Shown here in pieces: positions 14,288-25,989 of a stretch of DNA of 64,000 nucleotides. This stretch comes from Torreya grandis. Taxonomy: Eukaryota; Streptophyta; Pinopsida; Cupressales; Taxaceae. The stretch is from the NCBI GenBank assembly GCA_037957365.1, contig JARHVA010008348.1, positions 342,001-406,000 of the forward strand, given 5' to 3'. The notes beneath the pieces were generated by a model, which was not told the DNA's origin, searched no databases, and was given only the letters and a program-made list of their open reading frames with translations. Position numbers and translations under genes: made by a program. Position 1 is the first letter of the stretch; the number at the start of each line of letters is the position of its first letter.

Positions 14288-14724
14288 GAGTGATCATCGA
14301 ATCATATAAATTGTGTGTATCAATATCATAGAAGATGGATGCCCCTAATGTCCTAGTAATATGAGTAAAATAAGGCCCAAAACTCACAAGTGTATCATGT
14401 ATCTATGTATGCCTATGTATGTATATGTAGGAGTAAATGATATGCTAGTCCTCAACATGGAACTAACACACAGATGCCAAGGATCCAATAGAACATGTAG
14501 GTGCCATAAATATTTTTATATTTTTGAATGTTTTGATTTTTTTGGTATTTTTGAAAGATGTAAGATCATCATATGATCTCATCCAAAGGATGAGCATAGT
14601 TATTTCCCCACTCAAAACCTGGTGTAATAAACTAGTGGTACTACCAAGGATCATGTATAGGTGTAATATTTGTCATTATAGTATCTATGATGTTTGGTGT
14701 ATGTATAATAGGCCTCTAGGGTCA
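14288..14724. repeat. Block repeat copy a0-b0 of element A, interrupted by element B
   Basis: Block a (about 14288-14520, starting GTGATCATC) and block b (about 14520-14724, starting TTTTTGAATGTTTTG) recur at 50680-51117. The copy stops inside b at CTCTAGGGTCA, exactly where the 5' LTR of B begins. In the other b copies that phrase continues TGAAGTACCAATAAAA. This locates the left insertion edge of B. Confidence 0.85.
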
Positions 14725-15913
14725 TGTTTAGACATCCAATTTATAACACCATTTGTGTTTAAATTGTTCATCTTACTCAAATGCACATTTTAGGCTAAAA
14801 TCCATAAAATGTACTAAATGGTTTGAGCTTGTCATTTACAAGTGCCGATTTAGGCTAATGTATCCCTAAATAGGGTAATGTATTTCATGGGATACCTAAA
14901 TTTGATCAAATCATTTTAATTCAAAATAATGATTTCACCATTTAGTGCTTTAGATCACTATTACCTTCTAATTCCTTTGTACACGTCATGTGCCTTTGTT
15001 ATTTTATGTTGACAACATCCTAAATGGTAACATGTTTTGTATACATCTAACATCACCTTCTAATTATTCTCTAATCAAATTACAACCTAGTAATATGACT
15101 TTCTGACCATTTTGATTAATTGTGCACCAATTTCTAAAGAATTGCACTAAACTTGATTAACCTTGTTTAAGCTAATTAATCCAAATTAAGAGTTTACGTA
15201 AGAATTCCATGAAACTTATTGAATATATCATCCTTGGAAATTAATTGTTAATATATGCATCACCTAGTGATGTCATCTATAGGGTGGCATCCATTAAGCT
15301 ATAAATGCATAAAATATCATATTATGGCCTCCCATGCCTCATTAATGCCTCTTATTCACAAATCATTATGGCAGCATTTATTGATTTTAGCCTCCAAAGT
15401 TGAATGGATTCTTGGCCACACATCTTGATCTCAAGATGGATGATCACAATTCATTTTGATCAATCTCAAAAATCTATAAAAGAGAGGCCATGAACATCAT
15501 TTTTAAGCTCAATTATTATAATGTTATAATGCTAAAATCTTTTCACAACTCATTTATGTTTGATTATTATATTATTCATATTTGGATTAGCTTCATTTGA
15601 TAGGCAATTAGATAGTTTAAATATCATGAGCCTAGGTTTTATGGAGTGTTCTTGAGACATTGGAGGAGTTTACCACCATTGTTGATGAAGACAAGAATGC
15701 TTGATCAAGGGGAGAACATATTTTTGAGTTGCTTTTGAGAAATAGAATAGATTTGGGAAGGTAACTAGTATTGCTTTTTTTCATTTTGTTCTTCATTGTT
15801 ATTAGCAAAACCCCACATGAATAGATTGGATTCATTTAATTAGCTCTCTATGGATTTTTCTTTGATTTCTTGTACTAATGTTTGATTAATCATTTCTCAT
15901 AATCCACTCTACA
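14725..15913 (+). repeat. Element B 5' LTR
   Basis: It begins TGTTTAGACATCC and ends CCACTCTACA, matching 48884-50077, which begins TGTAGACATCC and ends CCACTCTATA. Roughly one base in ten differs in the first 300 bases by hand count, plus a 12-bp insertion in the 3' copy. Confidence 0.9.
15475..15482 (+). promoter_or_regulatory. TATA box of element B 5' LTR
   Basis: TATAAAAG in the context AATCTATAAAAGAGAGGCC. The 3' LTR has TATAAATA at the same place, which supports a core promoter about 430 bases before the LTR end. Confidence 0.65.
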
Positions 15914-15934
15914 TTTTGGCATGCCCAGTGGGAC
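15914..15934 (+). other. Element B primer binding site
   Basis: Immediately after the LTR end lies TTTTGGCATGCCCAGTGGGA. The start TTGG, position and length fit a tRNA primer site. I cannot name the tRNA. Nearly the same sequence follows the 5' LTRs of elements E and C. Confidence 0.75.
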
Positions 15935-18187
15935 TGCACCCTAAGATTTCAATCAACAATCACCTACAAGTAACCTACTAACCCTTTCCTTGTAGGATCT
16001 TTGAGTGTGGAATTAAAGAAGGTGAAATTTGAGCAAATGTCCATTTTTTCTAAAAGTCACATTTTGATCCTTTGGACTGCAATCTCACAACTCACATAGT
16101 CATGGGTTTTTCATTTTATATCACGATATTGTGTTTAAATTATATTTTACAAATTAACCTCAATTTTGTATGTAGATTTCATAGATATATTACAATACCA
16201 CAACTCGTAAGTAGCGATATTGCAACCCCACTACTTGCTAGTAGCGAGATTGTAATACCATGACAAGTTAGTCATGATATTATAATACCATGACTTGACA
16301 GTTGTAGGATTACCTATCTGAGTCATGGTATTATCTAACCATTAGCAATTAAGTGAAAATACCACAACTCTTATAGTGGAAATATTGTGCAATAACTCGT
16401 AGGATTGTCGACCCGAATAGTGATATTGTCAGCTTGAATAGCGATATTACAGACCCAAGTAGTGGTATTGTTAGCTCGAATAGTGATATTGTCAACTTGA
16501 GTAGTGATAATATGATTTATGTTAAACTAACCTAAGTAGTGCATGTCTAAGTCACAATTTTGTAGAGTTGTGGGATTGCATTGTGGAGTAGCAAGATTGC
16601 ACTATGTGAAACTTGAGAGCTAATTTTACAAAGTTATTTGTCTCATTTATAAAAGTGATTCAAGGCTAAATGAAACTCTAACTTTTTTCTTGTAGGACCA
16701 ACTTACAAAGTGATCTAAATAATCTTAATCTAATATTTCTAAAGGGGGAATTCATGGCTCTCCCCCAGACCTGCATGGCTTGGGTGATCTAGAAATAACC
16801 TTTAAATCTCTTTTTTTCTTATCTTTTATTTTTGCATCTTGGCTTATGAGGGGGACTTCATTACCTCTCATAATTTCTATAGGAAATCCCTGACCTAAGA
16901 ATTAATCTCCCAGCATTCTCTTCAACCCCTCTCCACAAGGGGGTATATAAATTGGGATCACCCCACTAGGATCAAAGGTTTAAATAATTAAACCTTCTCC
17001 TATCATTAGGGCTAAGCTCAGGATGTATGATCATGTTGGACATTGCTCTAAACTGATCAAGTGATGGATATAGTGGTTGTAAAAGGGCAAGACCTTTTTA
17101 CAATAATCCATATGATGTAGACCCAATTGATGTGTCACTTCTCTTGCATTTTGATGTGAAAATCTTTTGCATGGGATCCATCTAGAAACATTCAAAAACT
17201 TACTAGTTTAGTTAACCTTACTTTGCCACACCTTATCAGTTTAGGGCTTAAGATGATTAATTAGTTACTTTGTCTTTGTCTTAGATTACATGGTATTCTT
17301 TTGGGTCAAAACTTCTTGTTAACACAAACATCATAACCTAACACATTATCCACAAATTTCTTGAACAAGAAGGCATTACACTACCCAAGTGAAAATATTT
17401 TTTTCCTTGTTTAAATTTGTCATTTTACACTTTGTGTAATACATGGTCTAATTGGTATATTTATGATTCCCATTTGAGTCTTAATCATTTACCAAGTTTT
17501 CTTAAAGACCCTCATTGATAAAATTGGACTTTTCTAAGTTTTAAAGGTTGATGTGTTAAATTGGGTTCTCCATTTTCACTTGACTTGTTTTAGCTTGGGT
17601 TCAATTTCCCATTTGAATTGAGGGTCATTTATAGACTCATCATCACATTATCATCTTTGGTGGACTTAAATCATATTATGCATCACTCATACTTTAAAGT
17701 CCTAGAATATATTTTATACTATCATTCCTATTACCATGTGGTGATGTTGTGTTGCCCATCTAGTTTTATCTTTATACTTAAGAATTTTTGTAAATTTCTG
17801 CATCATGAGTTTCTTGGTTCATATTGTCTCCTTCCTAATCTAAAGCGCTTTCTTCTAGTTTTATATTAGAAACTTGTCAAAGTTAAACTAGATTTTATGG
17901 TATTGATGTATCACAAAAGTTTATGTTTTAGTGTTCAAGTCACACTCTATATTTTTGAGTTATCATACCCTCTTCCAATCTATATGATTTTGACTTTACC
18001 AAAAGTTGAGTAAAATCATGAACCAAATCTTCTAATTGTGTGTGATTCCAAGCCACCCTCCTTTTTATAGTCTCTTTGGTACCTTAGTCATTTGTTGAAA
18101 AAGAATATCAAAACCATACCTTGTTCATAACATTTTTAAAACATTTATCTAAATCTAGTTAAATGCAAAGAATAACTCTTTTTAGAC
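15935..18187 (+). other. Element B 5' leader between PBS and gag
   Basis: About 2.25 kb with no coding signal. It contains a region rich in GATATT and AGTAGYGA phrases (16190-16600) with a 21-bp tandem repeat at 16404-16508. Long leaders are usual in Tat-type elements. Confidence 0.6.
16404..16508 (+). repeat. Five tandem 21-bp units in the element B leader
   Basis: Units start at 16404, 16425, 16446, 16467 and 16488 and follow the pattern ATTGTCRRCYYGAATAGTGAT. Units 1 and 3 share GACCC and units 2 and 4 share AGCT, which hints at a 42-bp higher-order unit. Confidence 0.85.
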
Positions 18188-18329
18188 ATGACTCAAATGG
18201 TCACTCGTAGTGGGATCCCTTATGGCCCTAGCTATGAGGATGAGCACTTTTATGATGGACAAGACAATTCTATTATTTTTTAGGACATTCTTACAACTAT
18301 AAGATCTAAAGGGGATTATACTAAATACC
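18188..18329 (+). pseudogene. Element B gag, N-terminal fragment
   Basis: The ATG at 18188 opens a frame starting MTQMVTRSGIPYGPSYEDE, which looks like the N-terminus of a gag. It runs with one stop to GDYTKYL, where element E begins at 18330. The frame resumes beyond the insertion at 29197 with codons for a Y-x-E-S-Q/R-like segment, consistent with one protein split by insertion. The target duplication is ATACC on the left and ATACT on the right. Confidence 0.6.
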
Positions 18330-20324
18330 TATAATGCTTGAATTTGCACCCTTGAAGAGATGCTCAGTTCTCCTCATCCAAGCGGTAAAATGGAATCATC
18401 TCTCTTGTTGTGGGTGACAATTTTGTTGAGATGAATCTCTAGATTAGGGGATAACTCCCCTTGATGCACCTTTAAAACTCTCTATAATCTATCAAGTTTA
18501 TATGAAAAGAGTTAATAAAAATAGCTAAGGAAACAAAATAGTGATGCACCAATATGTATTATCCTCCTATTTGATTAAAAATCCACTACTTAAAGGTAAA
18601 CAAGGATGTTTCATACAAATTCATAACAAAAAGACATTGTTGCATCAATATTTCATAAGTTATATTTAGGAAGGTATTTAACACTTAGAAGGTTGATGAA
18701 TGATTCCACAAATGGAATAAACATATACCACTTCTAAGACTCATACACTTAGTAAAGAATACTAACAGAGACTTGCAATAACACCCTTTTTGCACATTGG
18801 TAAGTGACCATGGATTGACATACTAGAAAAGTAAATTTTCACTAGTCATTATCAATAAAATTCAAACCTATACTCAATAGTACAATGTGTGAATGGCTAA
18901 ATCACTTTTATATTTCTTTAAGAGTTTTGTAAGTATAAATCTGGCTAGATTTTTTCCAATAACCAATGAAGGCTGCAAAATGAGCTAAGATTTGAGAGGT
19001 GAAGCAATCAAAGGGAGTTCAAGGGTCACTTTAGAGATCTATCATCTCAAGAGAATGATTTACATTTGCATGTGGGAGAGAGGTGGGTGAGCTACGCCAT
19101 GTCACAATTGAATAGATGCACCAGTTATAATTCATCACAGCATTAGTTACATATGTCACAATTGAACCAAATCCTTAGTTACATTTTTTTACAATTGAAA
19201 CAAAGCCTCAATTACATTTTCCACTTGTTACCTTTATCTCCACCTTCTAATTCTCATTGAGTCTTTCTTTTTGTAATTCCAATGGCTAGTTTCTATAGTT
19301 TAAAATTGACTTGTTGTGGGTCATCACTCCTCGGGGATTTCCTTTGGACATTTGTTTTTAGACCTTTTCTTCAAACAAATTATCTATAGCTATTTGTTTC
19401 TATTTATTTCTTCAGGATTTTTATCGAGTCTTTTCCTTTAGGCTCATTGCTTGTTCATTTCCTTTAGATAAAAAGTTTGAAGGAATTATTCCTTTTTATT
19501 TCCTTCGAATAAAAAGTTTGAAGGAATTCTTTTAGAGTTGCCTCTTTAGTCACTTCTCCTCATCCTTTCCTATGGATTTTTGATCATTTCCTTTGGCTTT
19601 AGGAAATGGTCCTTTGAGCTTTTGGAAATGGTCCTTTAGGCTTTTAGAAAACATCCCTTTAGACTTTTTGAAAAGTACCTTTTGGCCTTTGGAAATGACC
19701 CTTCATAAAAAATGAAAGTGTCCACTTAGCCTGAAAAAATCTTTCAAAAAATTTACAACATACCCTTTAGAAAAATGAAAATGGACAATTTTTTTGACAA
19801 TAAGATACCCTTTGGAAAAATGAAAGTGCCCTCAGAAAATTTAAAGGGTCCTTTGGAAAAGTCAAAGTGCCCTTCAAAAAAGTGAAAGTGACATTTGAAA
19901 AAGTTATAAACATACCCTTCAAAAAAGTAACAAGGGTCCTTTTTGGATTGAAGATATCTTTCAAAGAAATTGTAAAGTACTTTTGTAAAAATTATGCAAA
20001 TAATTTGTTTGAAAGAATTTGGCACTTGGTTAAAAGAAAACCCAAAAGAAATACTCTTAAGGAAAAGCCTCAGATAAAAAGTTTGAAATAATTCAACAAA
20101 ACTTAAAATAAAAAAACCTAAAAGAATTCCTTAAAGGCTTAAACAAAGACCAAAACAAACTTTTGAAAAGGAAAATACTTGTGCATTTGTTGTGGGTTTT
20201 GTTAAAGAACACTTCTTTCAAAGAAAAGTTAAGTGTTGGACCTGTTCAAATGAAATAGACTTGGATGATTTTTTGCAAATAGGGGTGCCCAATTTTGGCT
20301 TGAAAGGCCAAAATTTGGTGAACA
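18330..20324 (-). repeat. Element E 3' LTR
   Basis: It aligns end to end with 27141-29196. It lacks about 17 bases that in the other copy contain the TATA box (gap near 18992). Its 21-bp repeat part (19790-19930) is more degraded. Outer flank at left is ATACC. Confidence 0.85.
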
Positions 20325-21888
20325 ATACTAAGAGAGCCAAGATGAAGCACTTCTTAGATTAATAGAATCAGGTAATAGATTAGCCCTAGATTTTCCTATT
20401 GAAAATTTGCACACCTTGGTTAGAGAAGAACAACAACAAAGTCAAGATTAAGATTTTGCATAAGTAGGTATACCTTCTTCTTCTAACAAAGGTAAAGAAA
20501 TCCTTACAAAGTCAAAACCCACAAACTTGGATCTTATAGCAAAGATCAATAAAATAAGTCAATGATATGTCGATCATCTTATTATGGACTTAACTAACTC
20601 ATTGGTTGCTACTTAAATTCACAATGATGCTTTGAAATAATAAGAAAATGTGGCTGAAAGTACACAACAAACATTTGTTGAGAATATAATAGTGGTAGAT
20701 CAAGGTAACCTAAATGAATAGTTAAAGACAAAAGATATATTGCAAAATGTTCCATTAGAAATGAAACATACATTCTTTAATCATCATGAAACTCTTGTCA
20801 CTTTAAAAAATTAGAGATCCAAACATTCAGTTCATATTGAGGAAATCCCTCAAGACATATTAGCTAGTTCATCTTAACCAACACAAAAATTAGTAAATAC
20901 ATAAAGAATTTCCTAAAATCAATAAAACACTAGATAGTTGAATTCAAAGAATGTTTTACAATCTAAGAATCAAAATCATATCTACTCAACTCTAAGATCA
21001 AATCAAATCCAAGTCATAAAATGTTGGGTGTACATCCCTCATAAATCCACGTAACAATAGGAGCACATTCCACCCCAATAATAACAACAATAGGGGAACA
21101 TTCCACCCTAAAAAAAATAATAGGGGCACATTCCCCCCCAACAATAATACCAAGGGCATATACCACCACAATAGCATCATAACCAATCCATGAATGCATC
21201 AAACATGTAAGATTGGAACTCCATGAAAGAGATTGTGTAGTGATTGGAGATAAATAATAGAGTCAAAAAATATAAATTTGATGAGATATGTCCATATATT
21301 TTTTATTTACCCATTCTCCAAACCCCTTTTCTACCTCATTTTGAGGCACCAAAATTTGATAAATATAAAGGAAAGGGAGATTCACATGAGCACATATAGG
21401 CATTTTTAATTTTATGCAAAGAGGTTACTTATAGTAGTGAGTACTTATTATGACTATTTTTATAAATTTTAGTAGGATAGGCTCTTGATTGGCTACTTAA
21501 ATTACCCAAAGGATCAATTGTACATTGGAATGACTTGTTAGAAAAGTTCATTAACCATTTCTCTTACAACATATAACATGAACTGATCATTATTGACTTG
21601 TGCAAAGCCAAAGAACATGATGGTGCAAGTTTTACCACATATCTACAGAGATGGAGAGCATTGGCAGGTGGCTTTTAGCATAACTTGCCAAACAAATAGT
21701 TAGTAGATATATTCGCACAAAACTTACATCCTAAGGTCATGCACAATATACATCTATCTTGTGCTAACTCATTTGAGGAAATTATTGACAAAGGGTTACA
21801 TATTAAGAAGGATCTTATTGCTAAGGGTCTTATCAAGATTTTCATGCAAAGCCAAACCTCAAATTAGGCCCAATCATCTACACAAACC
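20325..21888 (+). pseudogene. Duplicated copy of element B gag next to the E 3' LTR
   Basis: This stretch matches 29197-30745 along its length, about 1.56 kb, with roughly one base in ten different. On the plus strand it encodes Retrotrans_gag-type sequence: APKFDKYKGKGDSHEH, then WLLKLPKGSIVHWNDL and EKFINHFSYNI, then TTYLQRWRALA. Several stop codons are shared by both copies, for example after KINKISQ and after LTNSLVAT, so the gag was already dead before duplication. It ends abruptly at a TATATA/AAGGG junction against minus-strand integrase of E. It is not a separate element: it begins with the flank of the E insertion site. Confidence 0.8.
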
Positions 21889-22235
21889 CCATTATATAAA
21901 GGGTTGTTCAACCTAGATTGGATGAAGAGGTAAGGCAGCTAAATTTTGTTTGCCATTAAAAAGAGCACACTTTTGGCATTTCCTTACCCAAGCATGGGTG
22001 TCTTTAAAAAAGCTAGGCCAAAAGTGTCTAGCTCTCATAACCTTAGTAGTTGTAGTTCTTAGAGCAAAATGGCAACCAGCTGGCCCATCATGGAACTCAT
22101 GAAATACTATTTCAATCTAATCTGAATTAATGCACCTCAAAATCACACCTAAAAATTCCTTTCTAAAAATCACTCCATCAACAAGTACATAATTAATGGA
22201 TTTTAGCCTAAACTACCTTATTTTAGCTCTATCAA
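21889..22235 (-). pseudogene. Element E integrase, zinc-binding N-terminal part, truncated
   Basis: Minus-strand reading gives VLVDGVIFRKEFLGVILRCI, then EFHDGPAGCHFALRTT, then FWPSFFKDTHAWVRKCQKC. This is the HHCC zinc-binding domain of gypsy integrases with the conserved W-P and C-x-x-C. The frame reaches KQNLAALPLHPI and then stops where the duplicated B gag begins. The catalytic core and the C-terminal part are absent from this locus, so E cannot have made a working integrase from this copy. Confidence 0.75.
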
Positions 22236-22278
22236 GACCTTGTGGGCGCTTACCAATTTGAAGGAAATGAATCATGTC

Positions 22279-23933
22279 TTATGTCCAGCTCCTTATGGAT
22301 GAAGGTATAGTTTTTATAAGATCATCATGAAGTTCTAAAATAACCTCCCTTTTATGTTTCAAATCTGAAGCAAGATGCTCACACAGTCCTTTTACTTTCA
22401 CTAACTTGGTTGTTTTGATCTCCACATCATATTCCATTACTTTGGTGATCCAACCTTCCTTTTTCTCATTCGAATCTCTACTCAACAAAAAGTTTTTTAC
22501 ACTAGGATGAGGCAAAAAAATGTAAATCTTATTACTAGACAACATATACCTGATCTTATTTAAACTCCTTATGACTAAAATCACTTGTTTCTCAACATAT
22601 GTCTATCTTGTCTGATGGCCTTCCAAACCTTGACTAAAAAAGGCAATATGTTGTTTCAAATTTTCATCATTAGTTTGAGTAAGCATGGTAGATATTACCT
22701 CTTCATTCCCAAAAGTATACATGTTAAAGTCCTTGGAGAAGTTAGGACTTCTAATAGTAGGGGCCTGGGCAATGGCTTGCTTGATCTCTTTAAAACTTTC
22801 TTTTCTCCTTCCTGTCCAAGTGAATATCTCATCCTTCCTTAGCATAGATTTTAAGGGCTTGACCATGTTAGAAAAATTAGGAATGAACCTCCTAATGAAA
22901 TTTATCTTACCAAATAAGCTTTGTAGACCCTTATTATGTTTAGGTAAAGACAATGCCAAGATGGCACTTACCCTTTCCAGATCAATAGATAGACCTTTCT
23001 TGGAAATAATGTGGCCTAGTTGTTTGCCTTCATGGACATCAAACACACACTTATTTGGGTTTAGAGAGATTCTAAACTCTCTACACCTCTCAAAAATCTA
23101 TGTTAGGTGCTTCAAATGATCTTTTTCTTCCTTGGAGAAAATTTTCACATCATCAAGATATACCAATAAAATATCATTGATCAATCCTTGGAAAGCCATA
23201 TCCATTGCATGTTAAAAAGTAGTTATAGCATTTGACAATTCAAATGGCATCTTTTTTTAGGCACATGTCCCCCATTTGGTAGTGAAGGCTATTTTGTATT
23301 GGTCACTTTTTTTCACCAAAATCTGATTTTACATGAAATAACCATCTAAGAGAGAAAACCTATCACTGCCTACCACCACTTATATAATTTGTTCCATATA
23401 AGGGAGGGGATAATGATCTCTCAAGGACATTCTATTTAAGTCCCTAAAGTCTACACACAACCTGATCTCCCCAGTATTCTTTTTAATAATTACTAAGTTG
23501 GCCAACCAAAAAGAATGCTTGATGGGAAATATTATTCTAAACTCAATCAATTTGGTGAGTTATAATGAGAGGCTCAATCTTGGGATTTATTGGCCTTAAT
23601 CTTTGCTTGATGGTTTTGGCCTTTGTCTTTGCTTGATGGTTTTGGCCTTTGTCTTTGCTTGATGGGTTTGGCATTTTCATCTAGCTCTATGGTGTGTTGA
23701 TCCAATCTTGGATCAAAACCCTTCAAATCACTATATTCTCATGAAAAAATATCACCAAACTCTTTGCATAGTTCAATGAAATCATGTTTATCTTGACTAG
23801 TGCATACCTTTCTAAGTGCAAGCAGTTTTTCCTTGAAGATCTCTACCCTTTCATAATTCTCTTTCTTGGTTGACATGCTTACCTTCTCTTTCTTGAGTTG
23901 GTCATCCTTATTGAATATGCTTTCAAGAGTCAC
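22279..23933 (-). pseudogene. Element E reverse transcriptase and gypsy RNase H
   Basis: Minus-strand order: a pre-RT segment ending KEFGDIFS, then GFDPRLDQHTIELDENAKP, then RT with FWLANLVIIKKNTGEIRLCVDF, LRDHYPLPYMEQI, a FSLLDGY first-aspartate motif, KWGT, and the intact catalytic YLDD at 23160-23149. After it come LNPNKCVFDVHEGKQLGHI and GKINFIRRFIPNF of the RT connection. The RNase H region follows at about 22840-22300 (IAFFSQGLE, then a frame beginning VIRSLNKIRYML). A few stops and frameshifts occur, one at a 26-bp triplication (23601-23678). Length and motif order are normal for the family. The RT is unusually readable for this window. Confidence 0.82.
23601..23678 (-). repeat. Three tandem 26-bp units within E RT
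   Basis: Units start at 23601, 23627 and 23653; the first two are identical and the third differs at its end. The minus-strand unit encodes the AKPIKQRQRP motif before the RT fingers. Because 26 is not a multiple of three, the expansion shifts the reading frame. Confidence 0.9.
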
Positions 23934-24002
23934 TAGGCCTTTGGGAAGCTTGTTAGACTTTAGTTGGATGATCTACCCTCCATATTCTTGTTGTAGCTTA
24001 GA

Positions 24003-24515
24003 CTAGTTCTTGGAAGAAAACTTAGCCTCTTCTTGTAGAAAAAGTTCTATTTGTTGGTCACTATCAAATACTTGCCAATTAGTGACGTTATCTGGTATGG
24101 TTGGTCTTACAACCTTTATATCCTTTAGAACATCAAATTCAGCATCAACAAATGCCAACCTATCAGCATGATTAGTGTTTTCCCTTGAAATAGATCTGAT
24201 ATTAAAATCCATGAAATCTTCTACAAGATCCCAAACTCTATGTTTATAGGATTTGAGTAAGGATTTCTTGGTCAAATTCTACCCTCTAACTTGATTCACA
24301 ATAAGTTCACTATCTCCATATAATTGTAGTTCCTTAATTCTTCTTTTCCTTTCCCATTCTAGGCCATGCATAAGGGCCTCATACTCTACCACATTACAAG
24401 TGCATGAGAATTGAACTCTGAAGGTTGAAAAATACCTTTCCTTTGAAGGTAAAACCAACATAGATCCATCACCTGCCCCCATCTTGCTTTTGGACCCATC
24501 AAATAAGAGCTACCA
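24003..24515 (-). pseudogene. Element E RNase H domain located upstream of RT
   Basis: Minus strand: LFDGSKSKMGAGDGSMLVL, then SCTCNVVEYEALMHGL, then ELQLYGDSELIVNQVRG, a stop, then KSLLKSYKHRVWDLVEDF and RENTNHADRLA. The four acidic RNase H residues are visible (D of FDGS, E of EYEAL, D of GDSEL, D of HADRLA). Downstream RPTIPDNVTNWQVFDSD is the linker seen in plant Tat-type polyproteins. The domain lies between protease and RT, while element B has its extra RNase H after RT. A stop and a short gap break the frame at about 24279. Confidence 0.75.
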
Positions 24516-24869
24516 CAATCCATTCACATCCCCATTTAGATTCATCAAATTAGGCATGAAAGATTCCTTATCATGCATATAATATACTGCAAGGCCAAAT
24601 TTTTCAATAAACTTGTAAGGATCATGCTCATAGTTGTCATTTCCCCACTCATCTAGGAATAAATCAAAAACTCCCTCAAGGGAAGATGATGGAGATTGGT
24701 CAATGTGAAGCTCATCCTCATTAATGATAGTATAGTTAACATTTTCCACCTTAGGTTAATATGGTTCCCAATGATTTATATGAATATTTTATGACTCAAT
24801 CTTCACCTTAGTACCATATTTTGTCCTAAACCACATTGAGGACCAATTGGCTGCTACTTATCCACCTAT

Positions 24870-25400
24870 CTTCTATGTAAAGTCCCTTGCCAAACAAAGA
24901 GAAAAATAGGGAGGTAAATCTTCTACTACCATATCATGGGGAATTAAAAAACTAAGACAAGTATGAAGAGTCAAATTCAAACATTTCACTACCCCCAAAG
25001 TCTTGGCTAGTGATCCATCCAATTGTAAAACTCCTTTAGTCATTGGCTCATACTTGAGGCCTAACTTATCTGCTATACATTTTGGCATAACTAATATGTT
25101 TGCTCCACTCTCTATGATGTAATTATGAACTAAAAAATTAGAAATTATTATAGATAGTTAAAAATGATAAGTCTTCTCATCTTTCTTCACTTGACCATCT
25201 ATGGATTGAGTTTTATTGACCAAAATGACATTGTCATTTCTAAATGAGCCAGCTTGCTTGCCCAATCCATGTAATTCCTTTTGAAGTATATATTTATACC
25301 CTGGTAATGTTAGATAATCCCAAAATGAAATATTCATATGAATATTCTTCATCTGGTCCACCACATTAATGGAAGGATTACTCACCTTGGGGTTCTCTTT
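24870..25400 (-). pseudogene. Element E aspartic protease
   Basis: Minus strand: VHNYIIESGANILVMPKCIA at about 25133-25075, then ADKLGL, then GVLQLDGSLAKTLGVVKC, then HDMVVEDLPPYFSLCLARDF. This is the retroviral aspartic protease of Tat-type elements. The catalytic motif is ESGA instead of DSGA (25112-25101), which would inactivate the enzyme. Upstream at 25385-25158 a frame with SNPSINVVDQMKNIHMNISF is the gag-protease linker. The segment 24516-24749 between protease and RNase H is acidic and also in a readable frame. Confidence 0.7.
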
Positions 25401-25989
25401 ATGAATGTTAGCACCGTGAGATGTAGCTTGTGGGGATGGAGCTATAGCAGCTGGCCTAAAATTTGGAATCCTCTAATTTTATTGTGATTTAGGAGATTAA
25501 TTAGATCCACTTCTCATTTTAATTTTTTTATGATTAAAAATATGTCCTTGATTAGTTCCTTGAGCTTCATCAACAGCCCTCCTTTTAGAATTAGTATTGG
25601 AGGCAACATCAATATTTTGATTGCTTGGATTACCCATGTAATTAATGACATAAAACTCACCCTATAAATGATTCATTATATTGGAATCATACTAAACCTA
25701 CATGTTCTCCATCTTCAATTGCATGGCCATCTCAAATTTTCAAAATTGGGATGTTTGCTCACCTTGTGTAGTCATGCCTTGATTTTGCATCTCATTAGCA
25801 TAAGCAACTTGTTCTTGACCATGCTCAAAAGGTGGATAGTTGGGTTGTTCTTGGACCAAATTGTTCTGAGTGGGGAAAAGGGATTTGGAGGATGAGGTAT
25901 CACTAGGATTATAACTTTGATAAGGCTTGATATGGGTAATTTAGCCTTGTCCTTGTGTATGGCCTTGAAAAGGAGGTTTGTTTATTTGT

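Noticed and set aside
18330..21888. A separate plus-strand element made of an LTR followed by gag
   Set aside because: The gag is the same as the B gag that follows the right E LTR, and it begins with the E insertion flank. No PBS follows the LTR on the plus strand.
22585..23119. Plus-strand reading frames at 22585-22842 and 22685-23119
   Set aside because: They are shadows of the minus-strand RT of E, which has recognisable motifs.
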